Source of the DNA: DASXRA01 sp963737425
GTDB lineage: Bacteria > Actinomycetota > Actinomycetes > Mycobacteriales > Jatrophihabitantaceae
DNA length: 64,000 nt
Direction: 5' to 3'
Assembly: GCA_963737425.1 (NCBI GenBank)
Contig: CAVTSX010000009.1
Coordinates: 1,736,001 to 1,800,000, forward strand
Part shown: one piece after another, positions 42,118 through 51,420 of the stretch
Layout of the letters: every line of letters begins with the position of its first letter
Position numbering within the stretch: the stretch's first letter is position 1
Made by a program: the position numbers and the translations under genes
Notes under the pieces: generated by a model
The model's database searches: none
Told to the model about the DNA's origin: nothing
What the model saw: the letters and a program-made list of their open reading frames with translations, nothing else

Positions 42118-44092
42118 GGTAGTCAGGGGCGCAGCGACCGCGGCGCGGTGCTGTTTCCCCATCCCCCTTTCAATCCGTACGTGCGGTTCTCCCGCATACG
42201 GCTTACCGATGATCTTCTAGACATGGTTACGCAGCCTTCGGGTAGCGGACGGTGCCTGACAGTTTGTGAAGGCCCTGGTCGTGAAACCAGGCGGGTGTCC
42301 ATTGGTCGGCCTGTCCGGCGCGTAGGTTGCGGCCCCGCTTCTTGATCTGCAAGCGTTTGAGCCGCCACGCGACGTAGCGGTCGATCTGAATGAATTTATC
42401 GGCGGCGTTCCCGGTCGCGAAGTAGTTGCCCCACCCGCGCAGGACCGGGTTCAGCTCGTCGATGACGACCCGAACATCGACCCCGACACGGCTGCGGGCG
42501 GTGCGGTGCTCAACCTTCTCCCGGAGCCGTTTCATCGCCCTCTGACTGGGCCAACGGTGCAGGTAGTAGCGCACGATCCGCTTCTGTTCCCACAACCGCC
42601 CAGACATCCGGGCGCGGAAATGGCAGCCGAGGAAGTCGAACCCTTCCCGACCCTCCCGCAGGTCAACGATCTTCGTCTTGCCCGGATGCAACTGCAGCCC
42701 CAACCCAGCCAGGATCTCCCCGGCCAGACCAAGGGCGGCCTCGGCCTGCTTCTGCGTGCGGCAGAGGACCACGAAGTCGTCGGCATACCGCACCAACTCC
42801 CCGATACCCGCCGCCTGCATCTGCTCATCGAAGCCGTGCAGGTAAATGTTGGCCAGCAGCGGGGAAATGACCCCGCCCTGCGGAGTCCCAGCCAGCGTGC
42901 GCTGAAACTCCCCATCGGCCAGCACGCCTGCCTGCAGCCACTGACGGATCAACTTGAGCACCCGCCGGTCCGACACCCGCTCGGCCACCATCGCGAGCAG
43001 CCGCTCGTGCTCGATGCTGCCGAAGAAGTCACGGATATCAGCCTCCACGACCCACACCCCGCCCGCGATGAACCCGGTGCGGAGCTTCTCCTTCGCCTGA
43101 GTCGCCGACCGTTTCGGCCGGAACCCGAACGAGGCGCCGCAGAAGTCAGCCTCGAAGATCGGTTCGAGCACGATCTTCACCGCCTGCTGCACCACCCGGT
43201 CGCGGACCGTCGGAATACCCAGCGCCCGCCTGCCGCCGTCAGCCTTCGGTATCTCCACACGCCTGGCCGGCGCGGGGCGATACCTACCCTCACGCAGGTC
43301 ACGGGCGATCTCGCCGAGCAACCGCTCGACCCCGTACCCCTGCACCTGTTCCAAGGACTGCCGGTCAACCCCGGCAGCACCCCGATTGGCCCGGACTCGC
43401 CTCCACGCCTCCGCCAGGACGTCACCCCGGTAGACCCGATCGAACAGGGCGTGGAAACGCCGCTCCTCAGACTGCTTGGCCGCAGCCCATAGCTTGCGTT
43501 GAAGTCGTCGCACGTTATCGACCGGAAGTGTCCGGTCGGGGTAGTTGGACCGGGCGGTCCCGGTCATGCCCTTGCGCTTACCTCCGCCGCGAGCGTGATC
43601 AAAGTCGGGGCCCTTCCCTCCTGCCGCGTTCCTCCCGGCGATCAGCGGTACTACGACCCCGTCGGACTTCCGCTGTTCTCCCTCGGATTTCACCATCGGC
43701 TTATACCTCGGGTCTTTGCCAGACGACGGCTGAACAGATGGATCTCTCCTGTTCCACCCCAGACCGTGATCACGTGCCGCTCCCCGTACCCCGGAGGAAC
43801 CCGCAAGACGGACCCCGGACCAGGGTCTTGCGGACATGGCCTTCACCGTGACATGAGCGGCTCGGCTTCCCCATCGTGAGTCTGACGAGGCTGCAGGACT
43901 CCCGCCGGATGGCAGTACGGCCCGCGATCTTGCTCCCTCCAAAGAGGCTTTCGACACCCCGCTCAGCCCGCCACCTCTCGATGACGAACCGGGGTCTGCT
44001 ACCGGGCACTCCGGTGTCTACCCGGACAGGACTTACACCTGCTGGCCTGGGACAGCTTGCAGGACGCAACACGGGTAGACCCTAAGGCACGC
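42118..44092 (-). mobile_element. Group II intron (ends approximate)
   Basis: Read on the minus strand, the 5' part (from about 44092) has a conserved-looking ribozyme region with the GTAAGTCCTGTCC and CCGGGTAG stretches before the ORF, and domain V is recognisable as AGCCGTATGCGGGAG...CCGCACGTACGG at about 42175-42205. The maturase is nested inside. The likely 5' boundary is GTGCC near 44090 and the 3' end lies between about 42118 and 42165. It sits between the aminotransferase and dnaX, in the intergenic region. A full structural model is needed for exact ends. Confidence 0.8.
42227..43567 (-). CDS. ltrA: Group II intron reverse transcriptase/maturase
   Basis: 446 residues from the ATG at 43567. 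Reverse-transcriptase motifs: GIPTVRDRVVQQAVK near 110, DIRDFFGSI near 165, the QGGVISPLLANIYL motif near 220 and the catalytic YADDFVVL near 250; a maturase (X) domain follows with KRLREKV and ELNPVLRGWGNYF, typical of the GIIM domain. It reverse-transcribes and helps splice its intron. The frame is intact, so the element may still be active. Confidence 0.95.
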   Translation of the reverse strand: MTGTARSNYPDRTLPVDNVRRLQRKLWAAAKQSEERRFHALFDRVYRGDVLAEAWRRVRANRGAAGVDRQSLEQVQGYGVERLLGEIARDLREGRYRPAPARRVEIPKADGGRRALGIPTVRDRVVQQAVKIVLEPIFEADFCGASFGFRPKRSATQAKEKLRTGFIAGGVWVVEADIRDFFGSIEHERLLAMVAERVSDRRVLKLIRQWLQAGVLADGEFQRTLAGTPQGGVISPLLANIYLHGFDEQMQAAGIGELVRYADDFVVLCRTQKQAEAALGLAGEILAGLGLQLHPGKTKIVDLREGREGFDFLGCHFRARMSGRLWEQKRIVRYYLHRWPSQRAMKRLREKVEHRTARSRVGVDVRVVIDELNPVLRGWGNYFATGNAADKFIQIDRYVAWRLKRLQIKKRGRNLRAGQADQWTPAWFHDQGLHKLSGTVRYPKAA

Positions 44093-44124
44093 GCCCGACA
44101 TCATGCGCCGACGTCGCGCCCGCG

Positions 44125-45489
44125 TCAGCTCGCGCGAAGGCTCGCCTCGCAGGGCGCGTCGATGCGGCTCTCGATCAGGCCGTCGCCGAGCCAATCCGGT
44201 AGGCGCCTCGTCTCGGGCGACGGCACGCAGCGGGCGTCCTCGACCGCATACGTCCAGGACGGTCCGGTCGCGACGAGTTGCCACAACGCATCGAGCAGTC
44301 GGTCGACGTCCGCCAGCGAACTGCCGATGCCGAGGCTGGCTCGCACGGCACCGCGCGCGACCCCGAGCCGCGCAAGCAACGGATGCGCGCAGAAGCGGCC
44401 GTCGCGCACGCCGATGCCGTGCTCGGCGGACAGATACGCGGCCACCTGCGCGCAGTCGTAGCCGTGCACGCTGAAGCTCACGATGCCGACCGCGCCCACC
44501 GAGTCGGCGCCATCTGGCCAGATGCGGTGCACCGTGACGTCCGGGATCTGGTCGAGGCCGTCGACCAGCAGCGCGAGCAAGGCCCGCTCGTGCGACTCGA
44601 CGGCGCCCGGCGGCAACGCCTCGATCGCGCGACAGGCGCTGGCGAGTGCGGCCACTCCGATCGTGTTCGGGGAACCCGCCTCATGGCGCTGCGGCGCGTC
44701 CGCCCACGATGTCTGCGCCAGACCGACCTCGCGCACGGCACCGCCGCCGGCGAGGTAAGGCGCGGATTCGTCGAGCCAGTCGCGTCGGCCGACCAGCGCG
44801 CCTGCGCCGAACGGGGCGTACAGCTTGTGGCCGGACAGCGCGACGTAGTCGGCGCCCAGTTCGGCGATGCTGAAGCGGCGGTGCGGGGCAAGTTGTGCGG
44901 CGTCGACGGCAAGCCGGGCGCCGTGCCGGTGCGCGACGGACGCGAGTTCGGCCAGCGGCGTCAACTCACCCGTGACGTTGGACGCTGCGGTGACGGCGAC
45001 GAGTGCCGCGGGCCGCTCTGCGAGCGCGACGGCGACTCGCTCGACGGTGGCCGCGGCGGTCTCGGCCGCCGCGACCACTCGACGGGGCCCTCGTTGCCAC
45101 GGAAGCAGATTCGCGTGATGCTCGACGTCGAGGACGAGCACCTCGCCGGGCACTGCGCGGGCCAGCAGGTTGAGCGAGTCGGTGGTATTGCGGGTGAAGA
45201 CCACGACGTCGTCCGGACGCGCGCCGACGAAGCGTGCCACGTCGCCGCGCGCGTCCTCGTAAACGGCGGTCGAGATCTGCGATGCGTACCCAGCGCCGCG
45301 GTGCACGCTCGCGTAGTACGGCAGGAGCTGTTCGATGTGGCGCACGACCGACTGCAGGGCCGGCGCGCTCGCCGCGTAGTCGAGATTGACGTAGCTCGCC
45401 GAGCCGCCCTGCACCAGCGGAACGCGCAGATCGGCGCCGGTGACCGACAGCAGGGGCGAGATCGTGGACCGGATCAACGGGATGGACAC
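44125..45489 (-). CDS. Class V aminotransferase / cysteine desulfurase-like protein
   Basis: 454 residues from the GTG at 45489 (GAGGGAG upstream). Fold-type I PLP enzyme: NLDYAASAP near 40, TRNTTDSLNLLAR near 105, the Asp in AVDAAQLAPH near 197 and the PLP-lysine in SGHKLYAPFG near 220, as in SufS/NifS-like enzymes. The active-site cysteine region ends in RFCAHPLL, with Cys near 395. No SufU or other Fe-S gene is adjacent. It may be a cysteine desulfurase or isopenicillin-epimerase-like enzyme. Confidence 0.88.
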   Translation of the reverse strand: MSIPLIRSTISPLLSVTGADLRVPLVQGGSASYVNLDYAASAPALQSVVRHIEQLLPYYASVHRGAGYASQISTAVYEDARGDVARFVGARPDDVVVFTRNTTDSLNLLARAVPGEVLVLDVEHHANLLPWQRGPRRVVAAAETAAATVERVAVALAERPAALVAVTAASNVTGELTPLAELASVAHRHGARLAVDAAQLAPHRRFSIAELGADYVALSGHKLYAPFGAGALVGRRDWLDESAPYLAGGGAVREVGLAQTSWADAPQRHEAGSPNTIGVAALASACRAIEALPPGAVESHERALLALLVDGLDQIPDVTVHRIWPDGADSVGAVGIVSFSVHGYDCAQVAAYLSAEHGIGVRDGRFCAHPLLARLGVARGAVRASLGIGSSLADVDRLLDALWQLVATGPSWTYAVEDARCVPSPETRRLPDWLGDGLIESRIDAPCEASLRAS

Positions 45490-45700
45490 ATTGCTCCCTC
45501 GGGCTCGGGACCCGGGTACGAGTCCGCGCTTGCCGGCACCGGTCGGTGCGGGCCGTGTCATCACCCGGGGCACCCCACCGCGGAGGAGGGTTGCCGGCCA
45601 GCAAGCCGGGGCTTAGCGCTGGCGCTCGTGACAGAGGGCAGCCTAACAGGGTTTGTCGCCTGGATTCATCGCCGATGCCGGTATCGCACGGCGGCAAAGG

Positions 45701-45787
45701 ACCCCCCGCGCACCCGCCAGAGCCTGCTTATCCTTGCTGCCTTCCGGCCCTGGGGAGGTTCGCAGGATGGGCGCCGCACGGGGGGTC
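45701..45787 (-). ncRNA. ffs: Signal recognition particle RNA (bacterial, small)
   Basis: On the minus strand the conserved apical loop CAGGGCCGGAAGGCAGCAAG is present, and the ends pair as a CCCCCC/GGGGGG stem (45780-45785 and 45702-45707). About 87 nt, a typical 4.5S-like RNA. Position next to tRNA-Ser and dnaX is that of many actinobacteria. Confidence 0.93.
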
Positions 45788-45818
45788 GACGGCCGAGTCT
45801 ACGGGAGGCCCCGGCTGC

Positions 45819-45892
45819 CCGTTGAGTGGTGCGTTATCGGTTGAGTGGTGCGTTGCAACGCACCACTCGGACTGGAACGCACCACTGAACGG
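45819..45892. repeat. Nested palindrome, family 1, copy 3
   Basis: Two direct TTGAGTGGTGCGTT cores (spacer ATCGG) and two inverted ones, the outer right arm with one change (CACTGAAC for CACTCAAC) and the spacer diverged. It lies between the divergent SRP RNA and tRNA-Ser genes, where a terminator would not be expected. Confidence 0.9.
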
Positions 45893-45965
45893 ACTCGGCC
45901 GATGCAGCACGCGAGTCCATCGAGGGGCGACAAGGCCGGTCAGCGCGGGCGGTATCCTCACCGGC

Positions 45966-46053
45966 GGAGGATTCGCCTAGTGGCCTAGGGCGCACGATTG
46001 GAAATCGTGTTGGGAGAGATCCCTCAGGGGTTCAAATCCCCTATCCTCCGCCA
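45966..46053 (+). tRNA. tRNA-Ser (anticodon GGA)
   Basis: 88 nt including an encoded CCA. The acceptor stem GGAGGAT pairs with ATCCTCC, the anticodon arm CACGA-TTGGAAA-TCGTG has GGA at 46000-46002, a long variable arm follows, and the T arm is GGGGTTCAAATCCCC. It reads UCC/UCU serine codons. Its 3' end is a potential integration site for the decayed island that follows. Confidence 0.97.
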
Positions 46054-46283
46054 GCAAATCCGGGCCTCGCGTCGGGCTCCGTATCGGCGGACGCCCGACG
46101 TTTCGGCCGAGGGTCTCAATTTGGGGCTCAGTTGCCCTCCAAGTTGGGGCGTCGGAACGTTGAGTCTGGTTTGCAGTCCGTTGCCTGCAAGCCGGGCTCG
46201 CCCTTGACGTGCTTTACCGTCACTGCGGTCCGGTCCGCCAGTCAGCAGACCGCCCGTCTCTGTCATCGCGCCGGTCGTGGCTG

Positions 46284-46613
46284 ATGAGTGCGTTCACCGA
46301 GGAATCTGATTTCCGTTCGCAGTCAGTCTCTCTTGTCGAGATGATGCGGTCATGGCGCTGTTGCGTGGCGTCGCTGGCCTCGGGGGACTTCGACCACCCG
46401 ACCCTGCTGAGCGGGCCGCTCAAGGCAATCCGCGAACTAGTCGAGGGCGAGAATCCTTACGAGTCGACACCGAGCAACTTCTGGCCGCACGACCGCACAT
46501 GGTTTGTCTGGACTGACTGGGACCTTTGGGCAACGAAGATCAGCGGCTCCCCCGCTCTCATCGATGCTGTTCGCGCCGAACCTGACCTGGAGACGATCAA
46601 CTGGCCGGCCTAG
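46284..46613 (+). CDS. Hypothetical protein
   Basis: 109 residues from the ATG at 46284. Protein-like composition with conserved-looking aromatic stretches (SNFWPHDRTWFVWTDWDLWA near 75-94). I do not recognise a family. It lies just behind tRNA-Ser at the left edge of the decayed region, with no clear ribosome binding site. Confidence 0.6.
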   Translation: MSAFTEESDFRSQSVSLVEMMRSWRCCVASLASGDFDHPTLLSGPLKAIRELVEGENPYESTPSNFWPHDRTWFVWTDWDLWATKISGSPALIDAVRAEPDLETINWPA

Positions 46614-46798
46614 TGGCAAACCGGTGTGTTGACCGGTGGCGCCGCAAAATGCCGGCGCCTGAGCCAGGCGAACTCACATCGGCCAGATCAGCGCTCACAG
46701 CGGCAGATCCGGACGCTCGGGCCGAGCAGGACGGTGGATAGTTATGCCATCACCCGACCCGACCATTAGATGGACCTCAATCACCGTTCGCGGATTCG

Positions 46799-47527
46799 CT
46801 ACTGGGTCGCCAGTGACAGACGGTCGCGCAGTCGGCGTGCTACGGCTGGATCGCCGGCTACGCGCACCGCCGATTCCGGCGCCCGTCCCCACAACCAGAG
46901 CAGCAAGTTCGAGGGTTCGCCGGTAACTCGAACCTCCGCGTCGCCGGTCACATCGCCGACCGCGATCTGATCGGGGGACATCACGACCTGCCAGGCCTGG
47001 TCGTCGGCTGCCACGACCGCCGTGCCGGATGACCCGGGCTGCGAGTCGTCGCTCCGATCACCGCCGAGCATCATCACCAGTACCTCGTCGATCCCGTCAA
47101 CGGCAAGCTCGGCGTCGATCGATGTGACGGCGCCGCACGCGCTTTGCACGTCCGCTCGATGTACCGCGGTCTCTTGAGCCATCCGCCGTACCCAGAAACC
47201 GGCGGTCTGGTCCGGTGGCCACCACGTCCAGGACGACGCGGCGGGGTCGGTGCTTGCCAGCGTGTCCAGCAGGCGGCCGTGCGCCTCGACGAACCACGTC
47301 ACCGGGTCCCGGTCGACTGGCCACTGCGGCGGCCACGGATCTGGGCGTGCTCCGCCCAACTGGATGCAGACGATCTTGTGTTCGTAGACCTCGGCGGTGT
47401 GTCGCACGACGTCTCCTACTGTCCAGCCCGGACACGCCGGCACATCGGCCGTCAGGTCATCGGCTGCGGCTCGGCTCAGCAGTTTTCCATCGACGTCCAA
47501 GAGCCGCAGGTAACGTAAACGATCCAT
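46799..47527 (-). CDS. Maleylpyruvate isomerase family (DinB-like) protein
   Basis: 242 residues. The N-terminal four-helix bundle has the metal-binding His pattern: CPGWTVGDVVRHTAEVYEHK near 32-51 and RRMAQETAVHRADVQ near 110-124, where the MDMPI-type His residues lie. A C-terminal small domain (about 170-240; SPDQIAVGDVTGDAEVRVTG) is as in TIGR03083/mycothiol-dependent MDMPI proteins. Such proteins use mycothiol, an actinobacterial thiol. Substrate unknown. The ATG is at 47527. Confidence 0.88.
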   Translation of the reverse strand: MDRLRYLRLLDVDGKLLSRAAADDLTADVPACPGWTVGDVVRHTAEVYEHKIVCIQLGGARPDPWPPQWPVDRDPVTWFVEAHGRLLDTLASTDPAASSWTWWPPDQTAGFWVRRMAQETAVHRADVQSACGAVTSIDAELAVDGIDEVLVMMLGGDRSDDSQPGSSGTAVVAADDQAWQVVMSPDQIAVGDVTGDAEVRVTGEPSNLLLWLWGRAPESAVRVAGDPAVARRLRDRLSLATQ

Positions 47528-47822
47528 TGCTGCAGCCTGGCGCGACCATGCCGCACCTGTCGAGCCCGGGCCACGACGTGTCATTGCGGAACGCTGGCGA
47601 CACCGCGCCAGCACGTGCCGGGGTGGCCCGCAGCGAGACACGCAGACCCAGACCACGTCAGTGATCGTGACGGCGTGCACAGTGATACGCGCGAAGCCTG
47701 ATCCGCCTGTCGAAGACACGAATTCGGCACGAGTGTGCGCACCATCAGCGGCAAATCCCGACGTGCCGTTGCTGCTGCCACGTCCCGTGGATCTTGGCCT
47801 CCGACAGCCGCTCGTGAGTCGC

Positions 47823-48143
47823 TCACGCGATTCGTGCGATGAGCCCGATGACAGCGATGATGAGGGCGAGCGCACCGAAGACGGCCCCGATGATCCGGCT
47901 GAGACGGACCTGGTTGTCAATCGCGCCCTCGCGCGTGGGCGCCGCGAGCCAGCCCGGAAGCCAACGCCACGGAGGCAAACGATTCGTGCGGCGCTGCAAC
48001 GGCCACATCATGTCGATCGTCTTTGTACTGTGCCAGGTGGCGAAACCGCGGTAGTCGCGCAACAGGATGATGCCGCCCGACCCGAAGGCAATCCCGATTG
48101 TCCACGCTGACCCTGTCGCGCCAGTCGAATAGTTGCGTTCGAC
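47823..48143 (-). CDS. Small membrane protein, 5' end uncertain
   Basis: The stop is at 47823. The frame encodes a first hydrophobic stretch (TIGIAFGSGGIILL), a conserved-looking central region (DYRGFATWHSTKTIDMMW, then RWLPGW) and a C-terminal helix (IIGAVFGALALIIAVIGLIA). No good start is in frame; the frame opens far upstream into non-protein-like sequence. It is either a small protein with an unusual start or a 5'-truncated gene. Function unknown. Confidence 0.6.
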   Translation of the reverse strand, partial: VERNYSTGATGSAWTIGIAFGSGGIILLRDYRGFATWHSTKTIDMMWPLQRRTNRLPPWRWLPGWLAAPTREGAIDNQVRLSRIIGAVFGALALIIAVIGLIARIA

Positions 48144-48326
48144 GGGTTGCAGGGCGCGGCAATCATCTCCCGGCCGTCCCGTCCAATCCCCCGTGACAGC
48201 GGATTGCTCGACCGTTCTAAGCCGCGTGCTGCGAGGCGGCTTGTGGGCCCTTGCGTAGTGTCGGATCCGCTCGACGCCCGGCCCCAGGTCGTCGAAAGGG
48301 CTTGCGTGGCGTGAGACCGTGCGCCG

Positions 48327-48737
48327 GTGACCGACATTGTGTTCTCCTCCAGCACAGACGACGTCGATTGGGCAATGCTCAAAGCGGCGCTCGCCGCGGA
48401 CCATTTCGACAATGGCCGGACGCCGCAGGAGTACCAGCGCTCGCACGAGAACTCGCACGCGGTGATCTTCGGCAGCAGCAATGGTGAGTTCGTCGCCAAC
48501 GGCCGGATCCTGAGCGACGGCGTGTGCAACGCCTACCTGGTCGACATCTGGACGGCGTCGCGACATCGCCGCCGCGGTGTCGGGCGCGAAGTCGTGCGCC
48601 GCCTGGTCTCGACTGTCCCGGGCCAGCACGTCGCGCTGTTCACTCACGAGATGGAGGCGTTCTACATGACACTGGGCTTCCAGCCGCAGGGAGGCGGAAT
48701 GAGCCAGGTGATCGGTAGCTGGCTCCGTGGCGTATGA
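48327..48737 (+). CDS. GNAT family N-acetyltransferase
   Basis: 136 residues from the GTG at 48327. The acetyl-CoA motif A is RHRRRGVGREVVRRL near 82-96, preceded by the strand YLVDIWTAS and followed by VALFTHEMEAFYMTLGF, the usual motif B region. Acyl acceptor unknown. It is an intact gene within the otherwise eroded region. Confidence 0.9.
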   Translation: MTDIVFSSSTDDVDWAMLKAALAADHFDNGRTPQEYQRSHENSHAVIFGSSNGEFVANGRILSDGVCNAYLVDIWTASRHRRRGVGREVVRRLVSTVPGQHVALFTHEMEAFYMTLGFQPQGGGMSQVIGSWLRGV

Positions 48738-48996
48738 CTCACCATTCGTCCTGCTCGCAGCCCATCGCTTGGGTTTTGCGGAAACGACCTAACGCCCGAC
48801 CGGATCGACGTTCCACCGATCGCGGCATATCCGGTTGTATTTCTGCGGTAGTCGACGCGCCCTCGTGACAGGATCTGTGCGTCCACCTCAGGGCGCCATC
48901 GACGCTGCGCCGAGCCTTATGCCGCGCGCTGTCTCGCCGTAGGTGTACTCATCAGTCCGGCGTGCGTCGCCGAGGCGCTGCTGGCACGCTGAAGAC

Positions 48997-49179
48997 ATGT
49001 CTGCGAGCCCTCGTCTTCGCCGGTATCGGCTGGTCGAGTCCATCGTTCCGCTCGCAGCCGACGGAGACGCGCTGGTGCAATACGCCCACGGCCGCGACAA
49101 CGATCCGATTGATGAGGTCGTGGCTGACTTCATCGATTGGACCTTCGATTCCGTGCCGGCGTTGGTAGAAGCCGGGTAA
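48997..49179 (+). CDS. Hypothetical protein
   Basis: 60 residues from the ATG at 48997. Acidic C-terminal half (DPIDEVVADFIDWTFDSVPA). No family recognised; it could be a remnant or a small antitoxin-like protein, but nothing in the neighbourhood supports the latter. Confidence 0.45.
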   Translation: MSASPRLRRYRLVESIVPLAADGDALVQYAHGRDNDPIDEVVADFIDWTFDSVPALVEAG

Positions 49180-49200
49180 ACAGCCACCGGCGGGCTTCCA

Positions 49201-49428
49201 GGGGACATCGCCGTTCTCATCCTGTTCAGCAGCCTGGTGATAGTCGCGTATGCGGTGCTCGTTGGATCGCCAAACTTCTGGTTTCACGTGCTTGGCCCCG
49301 CCGCCGTCGCAGCAGTTATCGCGGTCTCATTGGTCGTGCTCGTTGATCTCACCTTTCCCTTCTCGGGCGACTTTGCCATCAGTCCGGGCGACTTCAAGAC
49401 GGGTGTCCTGAATCAGTTCTTCCATTAG
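49201..49428 (+). pseudogene. Remnant of a DUF4239-like membrane protein
   Basis: Two hydrophobic helices (AVLILFSSLVIVAYAVLVGS and AAVAAVIAVSLVVLVDLTFP) followed by PFSGDFAISPGDFKTGVLNQ, as at the C-terminus of DUF4239 proteins. The N-terminal two thirds is missing, and no start is in a sensible position. Confidence 0.65.
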
Positions 49429-49844
49429 TCGGCCCGCCCGCACAGTGACAGAGCCGTGCGCTTCGACAATCGGCTAACCGTGAACAATCACCCGGACCAG
49501 ATCGGTCGATCGGCGAACGCCGACTCTCATCCGTGCGAGGGGATGGCGGAGTGCTCAGCGCCGCGCTTTGTCTGGTGTCTCGCCAATACCTCGGATGCGA
49601 TCTGGCGTCCGCTATGCCGCCATCAGCGCGGGTCATCGTCCAGCTCGGTGACCTCGATTGGCTGCTCAGGTGGCTAGGACGGGAGGTTCTGTTCGATGAC
49701 AAGAACGGCGGACCGTGCACGATGGAGACCGCCTCGAGAGCGCGTACTGCGGCACGCCGAGCCACTCGCGGCCGCCGCCACCTGACGCCACCTGACGCCA
49801 TGCGTCGTCGGTGGCCGCTCCTTTCGTCACGTAAGCTCGCCCCC
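49429..49844. other. Intergenic stretch without a recognisable gene
   Basis: About 416 bp between the DUF4239 remnant and the TPR gene. Frames on both strands are open in places but look non-coding in composition. I see no repeat or RNA. Confidence 0.5.
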
Positions 49845-50360
49845 GTGATTGCGTTGACATCTGACCTTGAGCAGGCCATCGCGCTCGGCTACGAGCGCCG
49901 CGACCGCGCCAACATGGCCCCGACGATCGCCTACTTCGAAGAGCTACTGGCTCAGCACCCCGACCATCCCGTACTCACCTACGAGGTCGCCGGCGCCTAC
50001 GACACCGCCGGCGAGGAAGCCAAGGCGAAGACCCACTACGAGCGGGCGCTCGAGCTCGGCATCGCCGGGGAGCCGCTGCGCCGTTGCCTGTGCCAGTACG
50101 GCAGCACGCTGCGCTGGCTCGGCGAACTCGAGACCTCACTCGCGGTGCTGGAGCGGGCGCGAGCGGAGTTCCCCGAGTCGGAGTCGGTCCGCGTCTTCCA
50201 CGCGCTCACCCTCAACGAGCTCGGCCGCGCCGACGAAGCGGTCGGGCTGCTACTCGGCATCGTCGCCCAGCACGGTGAGGTCACCGACCTGGGCCGGTAC
50301 GCCGCCGGACTGGGCGGCATGGCCCAGTGGATGCTCGACGGGCGGCCGGAGGACGAGTAA
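49845..50360 (+). CDS. Tetratricopeptide repeat protein
   Basis: 171 residues from the GTG at 49845. Four TPR-like helix pairs, e.g. PDHPVLTYEVAGAYDTAGEE and GSTLRWLGELETSLAVLERA, with the typical A/G/Y pattern. Such proteins mediate protein interactions. Partner unknown. It is the last apparently intact gene before a run of remnants. Confidence 0.85.
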   Translation: MIALTSDLEQAIALGYERRDRANMAPTIAYFEELLAQHPDHPVLTYEVAGAYDTAGEEAKAKTHYERALELGIAGEPLRRCLCQYGSTLRWLGELETSLAVLERARAEFPESESVRVFHALTLNELGRADEAVGLLLGIVAQHGEVTDLGRYAAGLGGMAQWMLDGRPEDE

Positions 50361-50608
50361 CGAACGCGGCCCCTCGTGAGGTCGGCGCCGGGAGGAGTGC
50401 GACGCCTCCGGGGTCGACCGAACAAGCGATCACCCGTGCGATCGGCCGTACCCGTCGTCTGCTCACAACCGCCGCCCTGATCCTGCGCTTCGGTGTCCTC
50501 GCCACGAGCACCGACCAGGTATACCGGTCTCCCGTTGCCGGCGATCCCAGGCACCAAACCGAAACGACCGGATGCCGCGATCCGCGCGGCCACGCCGAGT
50601 CCGGCACG

Positions 50609-50838
50609 TCACGAGTCAGGCTCCTGCGGGGCGTCACGTTCTGCCCACAACAGACCGCCGAGGCGGGTAGCGATGTCCTTGCGGACTGGATCAACCATGT
50701 GCGCATATCGGCGAGCCATCGCTGAATTCGACCAGCCCATCTGGCCCATCATCGCCCTGTCGTTGACCTCCAGGAGCAGTCGCTTCCATTGCTTCCAGTC
50801 CGTCCACGGGACGGTTGCGCCACCGGTCGGCTTCCCGA
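50609..50838 (-). pseudogene. Remnant of a tyrosine recombinase (phage integrase)
   Basis: On the minus strand the C-terminal end is recognisable: MGQMGWSNSAMARRYAHMVD carries the catalytic-Tyr region of tyrosine recombinases, then VRKDIATRLGGLLW. Upstream, VPWTDWKQWKRLLLEVND fits the region before the catalytic HxxR, which itself is missing; an internal deletion seems to join WKRLL to LEVNDRAMMGQ. The protein is clearly non-functional. It is evidence of an integrated element here. Confidence 0.7.
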
Positions 50839-50844
50839 TCTAAG

Positions 50845-51227
50845 CCGCTTCGAGCCACGGGACGCACTCGTTGAGGCTGTCCGCCGTCTGGATCCCGCGT
50901 ACTTCTACCCGGACGCCATGGTGCTGATGGGCAACGTCGCCGGCGAGGCAACCCGCACCCCAGAACTACTCCAGATCCTTCGCAAGCACGCAGTCGAACC
51001 ACGCGTCACTCTCGTCGAAAACGTGCTGTCGCAGCTCCAGGAACTCGGCGCAGTTATCCGACGACATCGACAAGCACACCATCGCCACCATGTGCTTCGG
51101 AAGCTACTTCGCCGCCTTCTACCGAGGCAACAGCAAGAAGAAGATCTCCGAGACGGTCGTCGCCGTGCTGTGGCCGGCGATCGCGACCAAACGGAGGACC
51201 CGCGGGCAAGCACGGTACGCGCAGTAA
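50845..51227 (+). pseudogene. Remnant of a TetR family regulator (frameshifted)
   Basis: The N-terminal DNA-binding domain is gone. One frame gives RRLDPAYFYPDAMVLMGNVA and PELLQILRKHAVEP..VLSQLQELG; at about 51050 it shifts, and the next frame continues LSDDIDKHTIATMCFGSYFA and KKKISETVVAVLWPAIATK to a stop at 51227. Together they look like a TetR C-terminal ligand-binding domain with one lost base. Confidence 0.65.
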
Positions 51228-51287
51228 TCCCGCGCGTCGCCGATCAAAATGCGGAGTCGTTCGTGCGCCGGAGTTTGTCGTCACGGT

Positions 51288-51420
51288 TCGCTCGGTGGCT
51301 CTACCTGTCCGAGGCGACCGTGAAGACCCATGTCGGGCGCATCATGGCCAAGCTCGGACTGCGTGATCGCGTCCACGTCTGATCTTCGCCTACGACCACG
51401 GTCTGGTCGGTCCGGCGTAG
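51288..51420 (+). pseudogene. Remnant of a LuxR-type response regulator C-terminus
   Basis: LYLSEATVKTHVGRIMAKLG is the recognition helix of the LuxR/NarL helix-turn-helix; the frame ends at RVHV, while the next frame gives IFAYDHGLVGPA then a stop at 51420, so a frameshift separates them. No receiver domain remains. Confidence 0.7.

Noticed and set aside
4250..45892. Palindrome families as a CRISPR array
   Set aside because: The units are dispersed kilobases apart, perfectly palindromic, and lack spacers of constant length or cas genes.
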